From assembly GCF_022346605.1 (NCBI RefSeq), contig NZ_JAKRNT010000003.1:248001-312000 (forward strand): a stretch of DNA of 64,000 nucleotides, given 5' to 3'. The translations under genes and the position numbers were made by a program. How positions within the stretch are numbered: the stretch's first letter is position 1; every line of letters begins with the position of its first letter. Of this stretch, positions 22,935 to 31,755 are shown piece after piece. Source of the DNA: Sporosarcina sp. ACRSL. GTDB taxonomy: Bacteria; Bacillota; Bacilli; Bacillales_A; Planococcaceae. The notes beneath the pieces are model-generated. The model searched no databases and was not told the origin of the DNA. It was given only the letters and a program-made list of their open reading frames with translations.

Positions 22935-25346
22935 TTACAGCTTAACGCGTTGAAGTCTAAGCGCATTCAGGACGACCGATACCGAACTAAACGCCATTGC
23001 CGCGCCCGCAACCCATGGGGCTAACAGGCCAACCGCGGCTACCGGTATGCCAATTGTGTTGTAGAAGAAGGCGAAAAACAGGTTTTGCTTAATGTTGCGC
23101 ATCGTTTTCCGGCTCATGATGAACGCGTCTGCAACACTGTTCAGATCGCCACGCATTAACGTAATGTCAGCCGCTTCAATCGCAATATCCGTTCCTGTAC
23201 CAACAGCCATTCCGATATCTGCCATTGCAAGTGCCGGTGCGTCATTAATGCCGTCGCCGACCATTGCGACTTTTTTCCCTTCGGCTTGCAATTGTTGAAT
23301 TTTATCGCTTTTCTGGTCAGGAAGAACTTCCGCAATAATATGTGTCAATCCAACTTGGCGGCCGATCGCTTCAGCCGTATGTTGGTTGTCTCCTGTCAGC
23401 ATAATGACATCTAGCCCAAGTTCCTGCATTCGTTTGATAGCTTCTTTGGACGTTTCTTTCACAGTATCGGCAACTGCCACGACGCCAGCCAGTTTTCCAT
23501 CAACTGCAATGAGCATCGCCGTTTTCCCTTCGTTCTCCATTTTCTCCATTGTCGCTTCGATATTATCAAGGGCAATGTCTCGGCTTCGCATTAGTTTTCG
23601 AGTACCAGCAAGCACTAGCTTACCGTCAACTTCCGCTTCAATTCCGTATCCAGGAACCGCTTTGAAAGCATCCACTTCAATTAAATCGACGCCTTTTTCT
23701 TTGACGCCTGTTACAATTGCTTGCGCCAATGGATGCTCAGATTGGTTTTCAGCTGATGCGACTAATTGCAGGACATCTTGCTCAATAAAACCTTCCGATA
23801 CGATTACATCTGTTAACGCAGGTTGCCCTTTTGTAACGGTACCTGTTTTATCCAAGACGACTGTGTCAATGGAGCGTGTATTTTCAAGATGCTCGCCGCC
23901 TTTAAAGAGCAAGCCCATTTCAGCAGCTCTACCTGAACCCGCCATGATAGACGTCGGTGTCGCTAAACCGAGCGCACACGGACATGCAATAACTAGAATG
24001 GAAATGGTTGGAATAAGGGCGGATCTGAAGTCGCCAGGTGTGACAGCGAAATACCAGATGAAGAACGTCAAAATGGCAATGCCTACTACAATCGGGACGA
24101 AGATACCCGATATTTTATCCGCCAACCGCTGAATATCCGCTTTCGAGCCTTGTGCTTCCTCGACGACTTTGACAATTTGCGCTAAGGCGCTATCTTTGCC
24201 GACTTTTGTCGCTTTGATTTGCAATGAACCATTTTTGTTGATGGTTGCCCCGATTACGGAGTTTCCGGGAACTTTATCGACAGGGATACTTTCCCCCGTA
24301 ATCATCGATTCATCGATTGCCGATTGTCCGGAAATGATTTCTCCATCGACTGGAATTTTTTCACCCGGTTTGACAAGGATGATGTCCCCTGCCACAACTT
24401 CTTCGATTGGAATCTCTTGTTCGACACCATCTTTCAAGATCCTTGCTGTTTTCGCCTGCAAGCCAAGAAGTTTTTGAATCGCCTGGCTCGTTTTCCCTTT
24501 CGCACGCACTTCGAATAATTTACCAAGGACGATGAGTGTGATAATCACAGCGGATGCTTCAAAGTAGAGCTCTGGATGACCGACACTGCCTGCATTCATC
24601 CATTCGAAAGTTAAGTAGAGGCTATAAAAGTATGCAGCGCTTGTTCCGAGTGCAACGAGAACGTCCATATTAGCGCTCATATTTCTTAATGAATTGTAGG
24701 CACCTTTATAAAACTGTGCACCAACGATGAATTGGACAGGTGTCGCAAGCGCCAGCTGCACCCATGGATTCATAAGGATTGCCGGCAAGTATAGGAAGGA
24801 AAGGAATTCAAAATGTGCTACCATCGTCCATAATAGTGGAAGTGTTAAAATCGCTGAGAAAATGAATTTCCGGTATTGTTTTTTGATTTCTTGTTCCTTA
24901 TGATCCAACTTGTCTTTGCCATCCGTTTTTGGAATCAATTCATAGCCCATTTTCTTCACATTGGCCATCATTTCATTCGGGTTCGTTTGACCGCTTACAT
25001 AATCGACGGTAAGCGTTTCAAGAGCAAAATTGACCGTTGCATTAGAAACACCCTCCATCTTATTGATGCGTCTTTCTATTTTTGTTGCACAAGCGGCACA
25101 CGTCATGCCTGATACATCAAACTCGGCTTTATCTTGAATGACACTATAGCCCAATTTTTCGATTCTCGCCGTGAAATCGTTGACGTTCGTTTTTTCCGGG
25201 TCATAAACAATTGTGGAGTTTTCCATCGCGTAGTTGACATTCGCCTTTTCGACGCCTTCTATTTTAGACAACCCTTTTTCAATCCGGTTTGCACATGCTG
25301 CGCACGTCATTCCATTGATCTTCAAGGTTTTTTCTGTAGTTGCCAT
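22935..25346 (-). CDS. copA: Copper-exporting P1B-type ATPase
   Basis: ATG 25346 follows GGAGGG by 7 bases and gives 803 residues. Two heavy-metal-associated domains lie at the N-terminus, each with GMTCAAC (about 10-80 and 80-150). Eight transmembrane segments follow, with the CPC ion site ([13 protein letters not shown]), the phosphorylation site DKTGTVTKG, the TGES loop ([10 protein letters not shown]), the HP motif (SEHPLA) and the hinge [11 protein letters not shown]. It pumps Cu(I) out of the cytoplasm. It is last in csoR-copZ-copA, with CsoR-like boxes at 25360 and 25428. Confidence 0.96.
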   Translation of the reverse strand: MATTEKTLKINGMTCAACANRIEKGLSKIEGVEKANVNYAMENSTIVYDPEKTNVNDFTARIEKLGYSVIQDKAEFDVSGMTCAACATKIERRINKMEGVSNATVNFALETLTVDYVSGQTNPNEMMANVKKMGYELIPKTDGKDKLDHKEQEIKKQYRKFIFSAILTLPLLWTMVAHFEFLSFLYLPAILMNPWVQLALATPVQFIVGAQFYKGAYNSLRNMSANMDVLVALGTSAAYFYSLYLTFEWMNAGSVGHPELYFEASAVIITLIVLGKLFEVRAKGKTSQAIQKLLGLQAKTARILKDGVEQEIPIEEVVAGDIILVKPGEKIPVDGEIISGQSAIDESMITGESIPVDKVPGNSVIGATINKNGSLQIKATKVGKDSALAQIVKVVEEAQGSKADIQRLADKISGIFVPIVVGIAILTFFIWYFAVTPGDFRSALIPTISILVIACPCALGLATPTSIMAGSGRAAEMGLLFKGGEHLENTRSIDTVVLDKTGTVTKGQPALTDVIVSEGFIEQDVLQLVASAENQSEHPLAQAIVTGVKEKGVDLIEVDAFKAVPGYGIEAEVDGKLVLAGTRKLMRSRDIALDNIEATMEKMENEGKTAMLIAVDGKLAGVVAVADTVKETSKEAIKRMQELGLDVIMLTGDNQHTAEAIGRQVGLTHIIAEVLPDQKSDKIQQLQAEGKKVAMVGDGINDAPALAMADIGMAVGTGTDIAIEAADITLMRGDLNSVADAFIMSRKTMRNIKQNLFFAFFYNTIGIPVAAVGLLAPWVAGAAMAFSSVSVVLNALRLQRVKL

Positions 25347-25359
25347 CCGTATCCCTCCA

Positions 25360-25376
25360 ATACTCATAGGGGGTAT
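25360..25376. promoter_or_regulatory. CsoR-like operator next to the copA start
   Basis: ATACTCATAGGGGGTAT, a 17-bp imperfect dyad with ATAC...GTAT ends. It is related to the copZ site and lies 14 bases upstream of the copA start codon, overlapping its ribosome binding region. Confidence 0.5.
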
Positions 25377-25427
25377 ATTTCTTTGAAAAAGAAGGATTAT
25401 ACTACAAGTATAATCTCTTCATTCACT

Positions 25428-25444
25428 ATACCCCCGTATGGTGT
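25428..25444. promoter_or_regulatory. CsoR-like operator between copZ and copA
   Basis: ATACCCCCGTATGGTGT, a 17-bp dyad (ATACC...GGTGT) typical of CsoR sites with a G/C-rich centre. Confidence 0.55.
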
Positions 25445-25460
25445 GAGCGAATTGCTTCAC

Positions 25461-25661
25461 TCAAGCGACATCATAGCCTTGATCTTCAATTGTTTCTTTA
25501 ATTTGCTCCAATGTTGCTTCGTTCTCAAACTCAACAGTCACTTCATTGCTTGAAAGGTCTACTTTAACAGAGGATACACCTTTCAGTTCTCCAACACTTG
25601 ACTCGATTGATTTTACGCAATGACCGCAAGACATACCTTCTACTTTTAGAACTTCTTTCAT
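25461..25661 (-). CDS. copZ: Copper chaperone
   Basis: A 66-residue single heavy-metal-associated domain. The Cu(I) site is GMSCGHC (Cys about 11 and 14), and the ferredoxin-like fold ends in DQGYDV. CopZ carries Cu(I) to CopA. It sits between csoR and copA on the same strand, with a strong AGGAGG site. Confidence 0.95.
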   Translation of the reverse strand: MKEVLKVEGMSCGHCVKSIESSVGELKGVSSVKVDLSSNEVTVEFENEATLEQIKETIEDQGYDVA

Positions 25662-25702
25662 GATGAAAAACCTCCTAGTATTATTGGTACTTATAATATA
25701 GC

Positions 25703-25719
25703 ATACCCCTCATAGGTAT
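25703..25719. promoter_or_regulatory. CsoR operator before copZ
   Basis: ATACCCCTCATAGGTAT, a 17-bp dyad with ATACC/GGTAT ends. It matches the site at 27125-27141 at 15 of 17 positions. Confidence 0.65.
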
Positions 25720-25736
25720 ACAAGATAAATATTCGA

Positions 25737-26018
25737 TTATTTCGTCATTGTTTTCATTACGCTCATAAGCTCTTGAATTGCAGCCTCTCCATCTTGCCCT
25801 TTTATCGCCTTCACGACACAATGGTGCGTATGATCTTCTAATAATGCGAGGGACACTTTGTTCATTGCGGATTGGATTGCACTGATTTGGTGGAGAATAT
25901 CTACACAATAGCGGTCATTTTCAATCATTTGATGAACGCCTCTCACTTGCCCTTCTATCCGTTTTAAACGATTCAAGAGCTGTTGCTTGTTCGGCTGTAC
26001 AGTCATCTTGTCTGACAT
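25737..26018 (-). CDS. csoR: Copper-sensing repressor CsoR
   Basis: A 93-residue all-helical regulator. The Cu(I) triad is present as Cys in NDRYCVDIL and His-x3-Cys in LEDHTHHCV, the copper-specific W-x-y pattern of CsoR as opposed to persulfide-sensing CstR. RLKRIEGQVRGV is the DNA-contact helix. Apo-CsoR represses copZA and Cu(I) releases it. It is upstream of copZ on the same strand. Sites resembling its operator occur at 25360, 25428, 25703 and 27125. Confidence 0.94.
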   Translation of the reverse strand: MSDKMTVQPNKQQLLNRLKRIEGQVRGVHQMIENDRYCVDILHQISAIQSAMNKVSLALLEDHTHHCVVKAIKGQDGEAAIQELMSVMKTMTK

Positions 26019-26117
26019 GTCAATCCCCCTTTTTATTTCAATAAATATACCCTATACCCCTATATTACCACTTGTGTCAAAGAAGCGCAAATGATATACA
26101 TGGAGGGTGTATTGACC

Positions 26118-27065
26118 TCAATGATGATGGTGACCGTGTCCATCCGATGATTTCGGCTTCACTTGGCATAAAATTGAATCATCATGCTGATGGGCAGACG
26201 TTTCCAATTGAATCGTAACGTGATGAATGTTTTGATGCAATAAGTCATGTTCGATATCGCGCAGCAATCGTTCGCTTTCCGCAATTGTCATTAGATCGTC
26301 CACGACTGCGTGGCAGGACAGCGCATTTAAACCGCTCGTAATCGTCCAGACGTGTAAATCATGAACACCTTGGATCTCTTTTTTATTTTGGAATGTTCGA
26401 ATGATATCATCCAATTCCACATTTTGAGGAGTGCCTTCCATTAGTACATGCAGCCCTGCCTTTGATACAAAATAACCGCTTCGTAAAACAAGGATTGCCA
26501 CAATGACACTCGCCAACGGATCTGCCCATCCCCAATTGAAAATCATCATAAGCAATGCCGCAACAATTGCCCCGATGGAGCCTAACATATCACTGATGAC
26601 ATGCAAATATGCGCCTTTCATATTTAAATTTCCCTCTACATCGCCGCCGCGCATCATAATCCATGCGACGAGCATATTGACCGCAAGTCCTATGGAGCTG
26701 ACGATTAACATCCCTGTCGTCGCAACTTCAGGCGGGTTTGCGAAACGCTTCACAGCTTCGAAGAAAATGAACAGTGCGATAATAATCAATGTGACTCCGT
26801 TCAAGACAGCGGCTAAAATCTCAAATCGCCTATAGCCAAATGTCTTACTCTTACTTGCGACTTTTTCTCCCACCTTAAAAGCAATGAGCGCAATCGCTAA
26901 TGAAATCGAATCGCTTAACATATGACCGGCATCTGCCAATAAGGCAAGACTGTTCGTCAAAAATCCACCAATTGCTTCCACAACCATGTATAGAGTAATG
27001 ATGAGAAAAGAAATCAATAATACTTTTTTGTTTGCACCATGTGTATGATCGTGACCGTGTCCCAT
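26118..27065 (-). CDS. czcD: CDF-family cation efflux protein (CzcD-like)
   Basis: A 315-residue cation diffusion facilitator with His-rich ends (MGHGHDHTHG and GHGHHHH). There are six membrane segments, the metal site ALLADAGHMLSD in TM2 and HVISDMLGSIGA in TM5, and a C-terminal cytoplasmic ferredoxin-like domain (VHDLHVWTITSGLNALSCHAV). It exports Zn(II), Co(II) or Cd(II) in exchange for protons. It is divergent from the siroheme-reductase-like gene. The shared region has a CsoR-like dyad. Confidence 0.92.
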   Translation of the reverse strand: MGHGHDHTHGANKKVLLISFLIITLYMVVEAIGGFLTNSLALLADAGHMLSDSISLAIALIAFKVGEKVASKSKTFGYRRFEILAAVLNGVTLIIIALFIFFEAVKRFANPPEVATTGMLIVSSIGLAVNMLVAWIMMRGGDVEGNLNMKGAYLHVISDMLGSIGAIVAALLMMIFNWGWADPLASVIVAILVLRSGYFVSKAGLHVLMEGTPQNVELDDIIRTFQNKKEIQGVHDLHVWTITSGLNALSCHAVVDDLMTIAESERLLRDIEHDLLHQNIHHVTIQLETSAHQHDDSILCQVKPKSSDGHGHHHH

Positions 27066-27124
27066 TGGATACCTCCTCTGCGTATTTCTGAAGTTGCCAA
27101 AAAAATTAAGATTGATACATTTAC

Positions 27125-27141
27125 ATACCCTACATAGGTAT
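27125..27141. promoter_or_regulatory. CsoR-like operator between czcD and the siroheme-reductase-like gene
   Basis: ATACCCTACATAGGTAT, 15 of 17 positions identical to the copZ site, inside the longer dyad TTAC...GTAA. It places one or both neighbours under CsoR-type control. Confidence 0.6.
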
Positions 27142-27189
27142 TGTAATATTTTATTATCGGCAACTCAAAAGAAAGGGGTGCAAATCAAC

Positions 27190-27810
27190 ATGCAAACCGA
27201 GAAAAAGGTGAAAATAGCTGTTAACGGCGGGATATCATTCGGTGCTAAGTTAAATGCAAAGCAATTAATGGTCCTTGCTGATTATTTAGGTGATCAAGAA
27301 TTGGAATTAACGACATTCCAGCAATTATACATAGAAGTATTAGAAAGCGATTTTGAATTTATCCAAAAGAAATTTAGCGAGGTTGGGCTTTCCTGCTACC
27401 CTGTCGGCAATTTTGTAAAAAGCTTACGTCATTGCAATTTTTGCAAAGGTGCGGAAGAAGAAGGGATGCCGGTTGCTATTGAGCTGAATAAACGGATTGC
27501 AGGTAGGCCTGTTCCCTTCACGCTTCGACCTGCTTATACAGGATGCCCGATTGGATGCGGCGAACCGCTTATTAACGACATCGGCGTCATCAAATCCCGA
27601 GATGGCTATGATTTGTATATCGGAGGAAATCCGAAAGGAGCCTATGCGAAGACAGGAACACTTTTCCTTGAACAAGTGCAACCTGATGAATTGTACGATG
27701 CTGTTGATAAAGTAATCGACTTCTATGCGGAAAATGGCAAAAAGAGAGAACCGTTTCACAAATTTGTGAATCGATTTGGTGTAGAGGCGATAAAGGAATT
27801 GGTACAGTAA
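27190..27810 (+). CDS. Short nitrite/sulfite reductase-like (siroheme/4Fe-4S) protein
   Basis: ATG 27190 follows AAAGGGGTG and gives 206 residues. Residues about 1-70 are a ferredoxin-like half domain (GAKLNAKQLMVLADYLGD, TTFQQLYIEV). The rest resembles the cluster-binding half of nitrite/sulfite reductases, with cysteines in HCNFCKG and TGCPIGCGEPL. A full siroheme reductase has two such halves and is much longer, so this is a half-size member whose reaction is unknown. A CsoR-like box 50 bases upstream suggests copper-responsive expression. Confidence 0.7.
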   Translation: MQTEKKVKIAVNGGISFGAKLNAKQLMVLADYLGDQELELTTFQQLYIEVLESDFEFIQKKFSEVGLSCYPVGNFVKSLRHCNFCKGAEEEGMPVAIELNKRIAGRPVPFTLRPAYTGCPIGCGEPLINDIGVIKSRDGYDLYIGGNPKGAYAKTGTLFLEQVQPDELYDAVDKVIDFYAENGKKREPFHKFVNRFGVEAIKELVQ

Positions 27811-27813
27811 TGA

Positions 27814-27852
27814 AAATACAGGTGAAGGAATAGGTCCTTCACCTGTATTTTT
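27814..27852. terminator. Bidirectional terminator
   Basis: AAATACAGGTGAAGGA and TCCTTCACCTGTATTTTT form a near-perfect stem between convergent genes. Confidence 0.9.
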
Positions 27853-27856
27853 GCGA

Positions 27857-29020
27857 TTACAAGATCACATGCTTCGGCTTTTTCCAAAACAGGGCTAATA
27901 CGGTTCCAAGCAATAGGACGACCGCTGCGAAATAGTATGGATAGTTCAAATTGATATCAAAGAGGATTCCACCGACAATGGGGCCAAAAATATTTCCAAC
28001 GCTTGTAAACGTGGAGTTCATTCCTCCGACAAATCCTTGTTCATTGCCTGCAATTTTCGATAAATACGATGTAATCGCGGGACGGATCAAGTCAAACCCG
28101 ACAAACAAAAAGAAAGTCGTCAGTAAAATGGTGAAATAAGAGCTGACGATGGTCATCAACAAAACGAGAACTGTCGAAACCGCTAGAGACCAACGGATCA
28201 GATTAATTTCTCCCATCCATTTTGTCAGACGATCAAACATTGCTACTTGCGCAATTGCCCCGACAATCCCACTTCCTGTAATGACGATTGCAATGTCCTT
28301 TGGTGTGAAACTGAATTTATGATCAACGAAAAGACTAAACAACGATTCAAAGGCTGCAAGACCAAATGATAGTACGAAGATTAATATGAATGCGATCAAA
28401 TACATAGGAATAAGAATACGACCCAGCCCAGTTTTTTGACCAATAATCGGTGCTTCTTCCTCCCCGCGTTCAGGTTCCTTGAGAAGGATGAAAGAAAGCA
28501 CTGCCGCAAGCACTCCAAGTACGCCCGCTGAATAAAATGGAACGCGGGTACCAATTTCAGCTAGAAACCCACCAATTCCTGGTCCAATGATGAAACCTGT
28601 ACTAATGGCAGCAGACATATAACCAAGTGCCTTCGCCCTGCCCGAAGCAGTTGTGATGTCTGCAATGAAAGCCGTCACGGCGGGCATGATGAACGCCGCA
28701 CTTACGCCACCAAGCATCCGTGAAACAAAAAGGACTTCGACAGTTTGACCGATTCCGAATAAAAACTCCGAGGCCCCGAAGATGAACAAGCCGATGACAA
28801 TCATTATTTTACGTCCGTACTGATCAACCCACCGTCCTGCAATCGGCGAGAAAATAAGTTGCGTAATTGCGAAAGCGGCGACCATATACCCCACGACCGA
28901 ACCACTGATTTCCAACTCATTCATAATCGTAGGTAAGACTGGAATGACGAGCCCAATTCCTAAAAAGGCGATAAATAAATTCGTTAATAAAATGGCCAAT
29001 ACAACTTTTTTACTTTTCAT
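27857..29020 (-). CDS. MFS multidrug efflux transporter (NorA/Bmr-like)
   Basis: A 387-residue, 12-TM major facilitator. Motif A is GRWVDQYGRKIMIVIG (between TM2 and TM3) and the antiporter motif C GFIIGPGIGGFLAEIG is in TM5, the mark of DHA1 drug/proton antiporters such as NorA and Bmr. MLGGVSAAFIMPAVTAFIAD in TM4 also fits. It probably exports hydrophobic cations or quinolones. No dedicated regulator is adjacent. Confidence 0.88.
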   Translation of the reverse strand: MKSKKVVLAILLTNLFIAFLGIGLVIPVLPTIMNELEISGSVVGYMVAAFAITQLIFSPIAGRWVDQYGRKIMIVIGLFIFGASEFLFGIGQTVEVLFVSRMLGGVSAAFIMPAVTAFIADITTASGRAKALGYMSAAISTGFIIGPGIGGFLAEIGTRVPFYSAGVLGVLAAVLSFILLKEPERGEEEAPIIGQKTGLGRILIPMYLIAFILIFVLSFGLAAFESLFSLFVDHKFSFTPKDIAIVITGSGIVGAIAQVAMFDRLTKWMGEINLIRWSLAVSTVLVLLMTIVSSYFTILLTTFFLFVGFDLIRPAITSYLSKIAGNEQGFVGGMNSTFTSVGNIFGPIVGGILFDINLNYPYYFAAVVLLLGTVLALFWKKPKHVIL

Positions 29021-29130
29021 ATGAAATCTCCTCTAATTTTCTGCAAGTTGGCAGCCATCAAGCTAATGGGTTTGCACCTTCTGAGATTATAGCATCATTC
29101 TTTAAAATCCTTATAACACTTCCCCTTCAG

Positions 29131-29158
29131 TTGCCAAAAATAACACCCATGCTATAAT
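29131..29158 (+). promoter_or_regulatory. SigA-type promoter of the nitroreductase gene
   Basis: TTGCCA and TATAAT separated by 16 bases, with a Fur-like box immediately downstream. Confidence 0.6.
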
Positions 29159-29169
29159 CATTTATTAGA

Positions 29170-29184
29170 TGAGAATGATTTTCA
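29170..29184. promoter_or_regulatory. Fur-like box
   Basis: TGAGAATGATTTTCA matches the 7-1-7 Fur core TGATAATNATTATCA at all but two positions and overlaps the expected transcription start region, so iron-bound Fur could block transcription. Confidence 0.65.
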
Positions 29185-29229
29185 TTTGCATTAACAAAGC
29201 GAATTCACTTGAAAGGGGATATATGTTCC

Positions 29230-29802
29230 ATGGAGTATATAGGGAAAAATGATGTGGAAAAAGCAATCATTGGGAGAAGAACAATTAAAGCATTTAAACC
29301 AGATCCTGTAGATGTGGAAGAAATCATCGAGTTGCTAAATGTAGCGAAGTGGGCACCGAATCATAAATTGACCGAGCCTTGGCAGTTTCAGCTGTATACA
29401 GGTGACGGAAAAGATGTCTTTGTCCAGTCCTATATCGACTCACAACCGACAGTCGATGGTGAAGTATCGGATTTGGTAAAGCGGAAGGCAAATTATTTTA
29501 GAGAGATCCCCCTCCACCTCGTCGTCATCATGCCGGAAGATCCTCGGCAAAGAAGATGGGATGAAGATTACGGGGCTGTTTCGACAATGATCCAGAACTT
29601 CCAACTTGCGGCGTGGGAACGGGGCATCGGAATGATTTGGCGGACGAATGATTGGGTATATGATCCGGTCTTCAGGGAAGGAATCGGTGTAAAACCCGGC
29701 AAAAAAATTGTTGCTACATTGATGATCGGTTATCCAAAACATATTCCGGCTCCGAAGCCGCGAACAGATATCCGTGAGCGGCTAACGATTATTGATCAGT
29801 GA
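29230..29802 (+). CDS. Nitroreductase-family flavoprotein
   Basis: ATG 29230 gives 190 residues; a longer frame from TTG 29209 is less likely because its codons form the ribosome binding site. FMN-binding features are visible: IIGRRTIKAFKPDPV at the N-terminus, ANWAPNHK-like AKWAPNHKLTEPW (about 40), and GAVSTMIQNFQLAAWERGIG then GYPKHIPAPKPR. The enzyme reduces nitro compounds, quinones or flavins with NAD(P)H. A Fur-like box at the promoter suggests induction in low iron, consistent with a flavin or ferric reductase role. That role is inferred. Confidence 0.85.
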   Translation: MEYIGKNDVEKAIIGRRTIKAFKPDPVDVEEIIELLNVAKWAPNHKLTEPWQFQLYTGDGKDVFVQSYIDSQPTVDGEVSDLVKRKANYFREIPLHLVVIMPEDPRQRRWDEDYGAVSTMIQNFQLAAWERGIGMIWRTNDWVYDPVFREGIGVKPGKKIVATLMIGYPKHIPAPKPRTDIRERLTIIDQ

Positions 29803-29832
29803 CAACGTGTCAAACAATTACAGCACGACTCA

Positions 29833-29861
29833 TTGACTTATTATTGAGAACACTTTACTAT
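29833..29861 (+). promoter_or_regulatory. Promoter of the ABC-F leader transcript
   Basis: TTGACT-17-TACTAT, about 30 bases before the first leader peptide. Confidence 0.6.
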
Positions 29862-29889
29862 GAGATTAATGACAAGGAGCGATAAATAC

Positions 29890-29913
29890 ATGGCATTTCT
29901 ACAACTATACTGA
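29890..29913 (+). CDS. Leader peptide 1 of the ABC-F attenuator (MAFLQLY)
   Basis: A seven-codon ORF with a good AAGGAG site 9 bases upstream. It ends just before the antiterminator/terminator hairpins, as expected for a ribosome-stalling leader. Drug-slowed ribosomes here would change downstream RNA folding. Confidence 0.6.
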   Translation: MAFLQLY

Positions 29914-29937
29914 TCCCTATACATATACTTATTGTGA

Positions 29938-30064
29938 AAACCGTTTTTCATTGCGGTTTATTTACTATGTGTACGGGTTAGGTATGTTGTGGAAATGAAT
30001 TGTACGTTCTACGGGATATCCATACCTATTTGCGAGTACACAGGGCGATCTGTGTACTTTTTTT
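29938..30064 (+). promoter_or_regulatory. Transcription attenuator with alternative antiterminator and terminator
   Basis: Hairpin AAACCG/CGGTTT (29938-29959) comes first. The antiterminator pairs TGTGTAC (29968-29974) and AGGTATG (29980-29986) with CATACCT (30021-30027) and GTACACA (30036-30042). The terminator pairs AGTACACAG (30035-30043) with CTGTGTACT (30050-30058) followed by seven T. The two use the same 30036-30042 strand and so are mutually exclusive. Confidence 0.75.
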
Positions 30065-30076
30065 ATTGGAGGGAGC

Positions 30077-30103
30077 ATGATGATGACTTTACTATTTTAT
30101 TGA
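30077..30103 (+). CDS. Leader peptide 2 of the ABC-F leader (MMMTLLFY)
   Basis: An eight-codon ORF after GGAGGGAGC. Its stop overlaps the left arm of the next hairpin (30103-30130), so translation of it would directly affect folding ahead of the ABC-F start. Confidence 0.55.
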   Translation: MMMTLLFY

Positions 30104-30170
30104 TACGAGCTTAATACACTAAGCTCGTATCGATTCCAGCTATCGATACGAAATCAAAAATTTCGGAGGT
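30103..30170 (+). promoter_or_regulatory. Three overlapping hairpins before the ABC-F start, reaching the Shine-Dalgarno
   Basis: ATACGAGCTTA/TAAGCTCGTAT (30103-30113 with 30120-30130) competes with TCGTATCG/CGATACGA (30125-30132 with 30144-30151). The latter competes with CGAAAT/ATTTCG (30149-30154 with 30160-30165), whose right arm touches the GGAGGT site (30165-30170). This is the geometry of a translation attenuator. Confidence 0.6.
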
Positions 30171-30177
30171 AGCGAAA

Positions 30178-31632
30178 ATGGAACAAGTTTGTTTTGAATT
30201 GAATCATGTTGAAATGACTTATTTGGATAAAGAAATACTGAAGATAGAGCGACTCGCTGTTCATCAATTTGACCGTATCGGAATCGTCGGGAAAAACGGT
30301 GCTGGAAAAAGCACTCTTCTTAAATTACTTACCGGCGATATCCAACCGACTAGCGGAAAAGTGACGCGTCATGTGGAGTGCGGTTATTTCAAACAGCTCG
30401 AGCCTTCCGCGTCTACAGAAGCGGATCATGCACTGCTCGGCAGATTAGCCGTCCCATCTGATTCTGATCATCTTAGTGGAGGAGAGCAAACAAGGCTGAA
30501 GCTTGCACAGTTATTTACGCATTATCATGAAGCCCTGTTAATCGACGAACCGACTACCCATTTAGATCGTGACGGCATTTCATTTTTATTGGATGAACTT
30601 CGCTACTATTACGGAGCTCTCGTCCTCATCAGTCATGATCGATCCGTATTGGATGAGCTTGTGACGACGATTTGGGAAGTGCATGAAGGTGAAGTGCATG
30701 TCTATGCGGGAAATTATAGCGACTATAAACAGCAAAAAGAGCTAGAACGTGAACAGCAACGCGAAGCGCATGAACAGTTTCTTCTAGAAAAAAGACGTCT
30801 TGAACGAGCCGCACATGAAAAAATGAAAAAGGCCGAAAAAATTGCGCAAACGTCCAAAATGTCGAAGAATGATGCAAAGGCGAAACCGAATCGCATGGTT
30901 GAGACGAAATCGAAAGGCACGAGCCAAAAATCAGTGCACCGTGCAGCGAAAGCAATTGAACAGCGAATCGAAAATCTGCAAGAAGTCAAACAAGTAGTCG
31001 AAGATACACCAATCGTTTTTAGGCAATCAAAGGCATTGGAATTGCATAACAAGTTTCCGATTATGGCAGATCGGCTAACCCTTCAAGTTGGCGGGAAAAT
31101 AATATTGGATGATGTAAGCTTCCAACTGCCACTTGGGAGGAAAATCGCAATTACTGGAGGGAATGGTGCAGGGAAAAGCTCATTGCTTCACCATATCTTA
31201 ACGAATGGAGAAAGTCTTACCATTTCACCAAAGGCGAAAATTGGCCATTTCCAACAAATGAGCTATCAATTCCCCACTAATGAAACGGTTCTGCAATTTT
31301 TGAGAAATCGGTCTGACTATGATGAAGGTTTCTTGCGAAGCGTATTGCATGCGATGCAGTTTACGGGAACCGATCTACAGAAAAATGTAGCGTCCTTAAG
31401 CGGGGGCGAAGCGATCCGTCTCCGTCTATGCCAGTTGTTTTTAGGTGAATACAATATTTTATTACTCGATGAACCAACGAACTTTTTGGATATTCACGCA
31501 CTCGATGCTTTGGAGAAGTTTATCAAGGCGTACAAAGGGACGATTGTATTCGTCTCGCATGATCAAACATTCATCGAGAATGTCGCAGACGTGAAGTATA
31601 TGATCGATTCGCAAAACATGAAATTAGTTTAA
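30178..31632 (+). CDS. ABC-F ribosomal protection protein (VmlR/Vga/Msr-like)
   Basis: A 484-residue protein with two ABC cassettes and no membrane segments. Cassette 1 has Walker A GKNGAGKST (about 38), signature HLSGGEQTRLKLAQL and LLIDEPTTHLD. Cassette 2 has GGNGAGKSS (about 330), LSGGEAIRLRLCQL and LLLDEPTNFLD. A charged linker (about 185-280) forms the antibiotic-resistance tip. Such proteins enter the E site and displace lincosamides, pleuromutilins, streptogramin A or macrolides. The exact drug range cannot be read. Short size and sequence style are closest to VmlR-type proteins. The long regulated leader supports a resistance role. Confidence 0.88.
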   Translation: MEQVCFELNHVEMTYLDKEILKIERLAVHQFDRIGIVGKNGAGKSTLLKLLTGDIQPTSGKVTRHVECGYFKQLEPSASTEADHALLGRLAVPSDSDHLSGGEQTRLKLAQLFTHYHEALLIDEPTTHLDRDGISFLLDELRYYYGALVLISHDRSVLDELVTTIWEVHEGEVHVYAGNYSDYKQQKELEREQQREAHEQFLLEKRRLERAAHEKMKKAEKIAQTSKMSKNDAKAKPNRMVETKSKGTSQKSVHRAAKAIEQRIENLQEVKQVVEDTPIVFRQSKALELHNKFPIMADRLTLQVGGKIILDDVSFQLPLGRKIAITGGNGAGKSSLLHHILTNGESLTISPKAKIGHFQQMSYQFPTNETVLQFLRNRSDYDEGFLRSVLHAMQFTGTDLQKNVASLSGGEAIRLRLCQLFLGEYNILLLDEPTNFLDIHALDALEKFIKAYKGTIVFVSHDQTFIENVADVKYMIDSQNMKLV

Positions 31633-31641
31633 GTGAAGGCG

Positions 31642-31672
31642 CCCATCCAATCGTTTCTGGATGGGTTTTCAT
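31642..31672 (+). terminator. Terminator after the ABC-F gene
   Basis: CCCATCCA and TGGATGGG stem followed by TTTTCATTTTT. Confidence 0.75.
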
Positions 31673-31755
31673 TTTTATCTTTAGTATACTTATTGATAAA
31701 GAACGTCCACAGTTGAAAAATTGTAAACATTTCGCTGACAGGAGTGCATTGTCGA

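Noticed and set aside
26047..26063. CsoR box directly upstream of csoR
   Set aside because: The sequence has two ATACCC half sites in the same orientation but no matching GGTAT arm, so a dyad is not supported.
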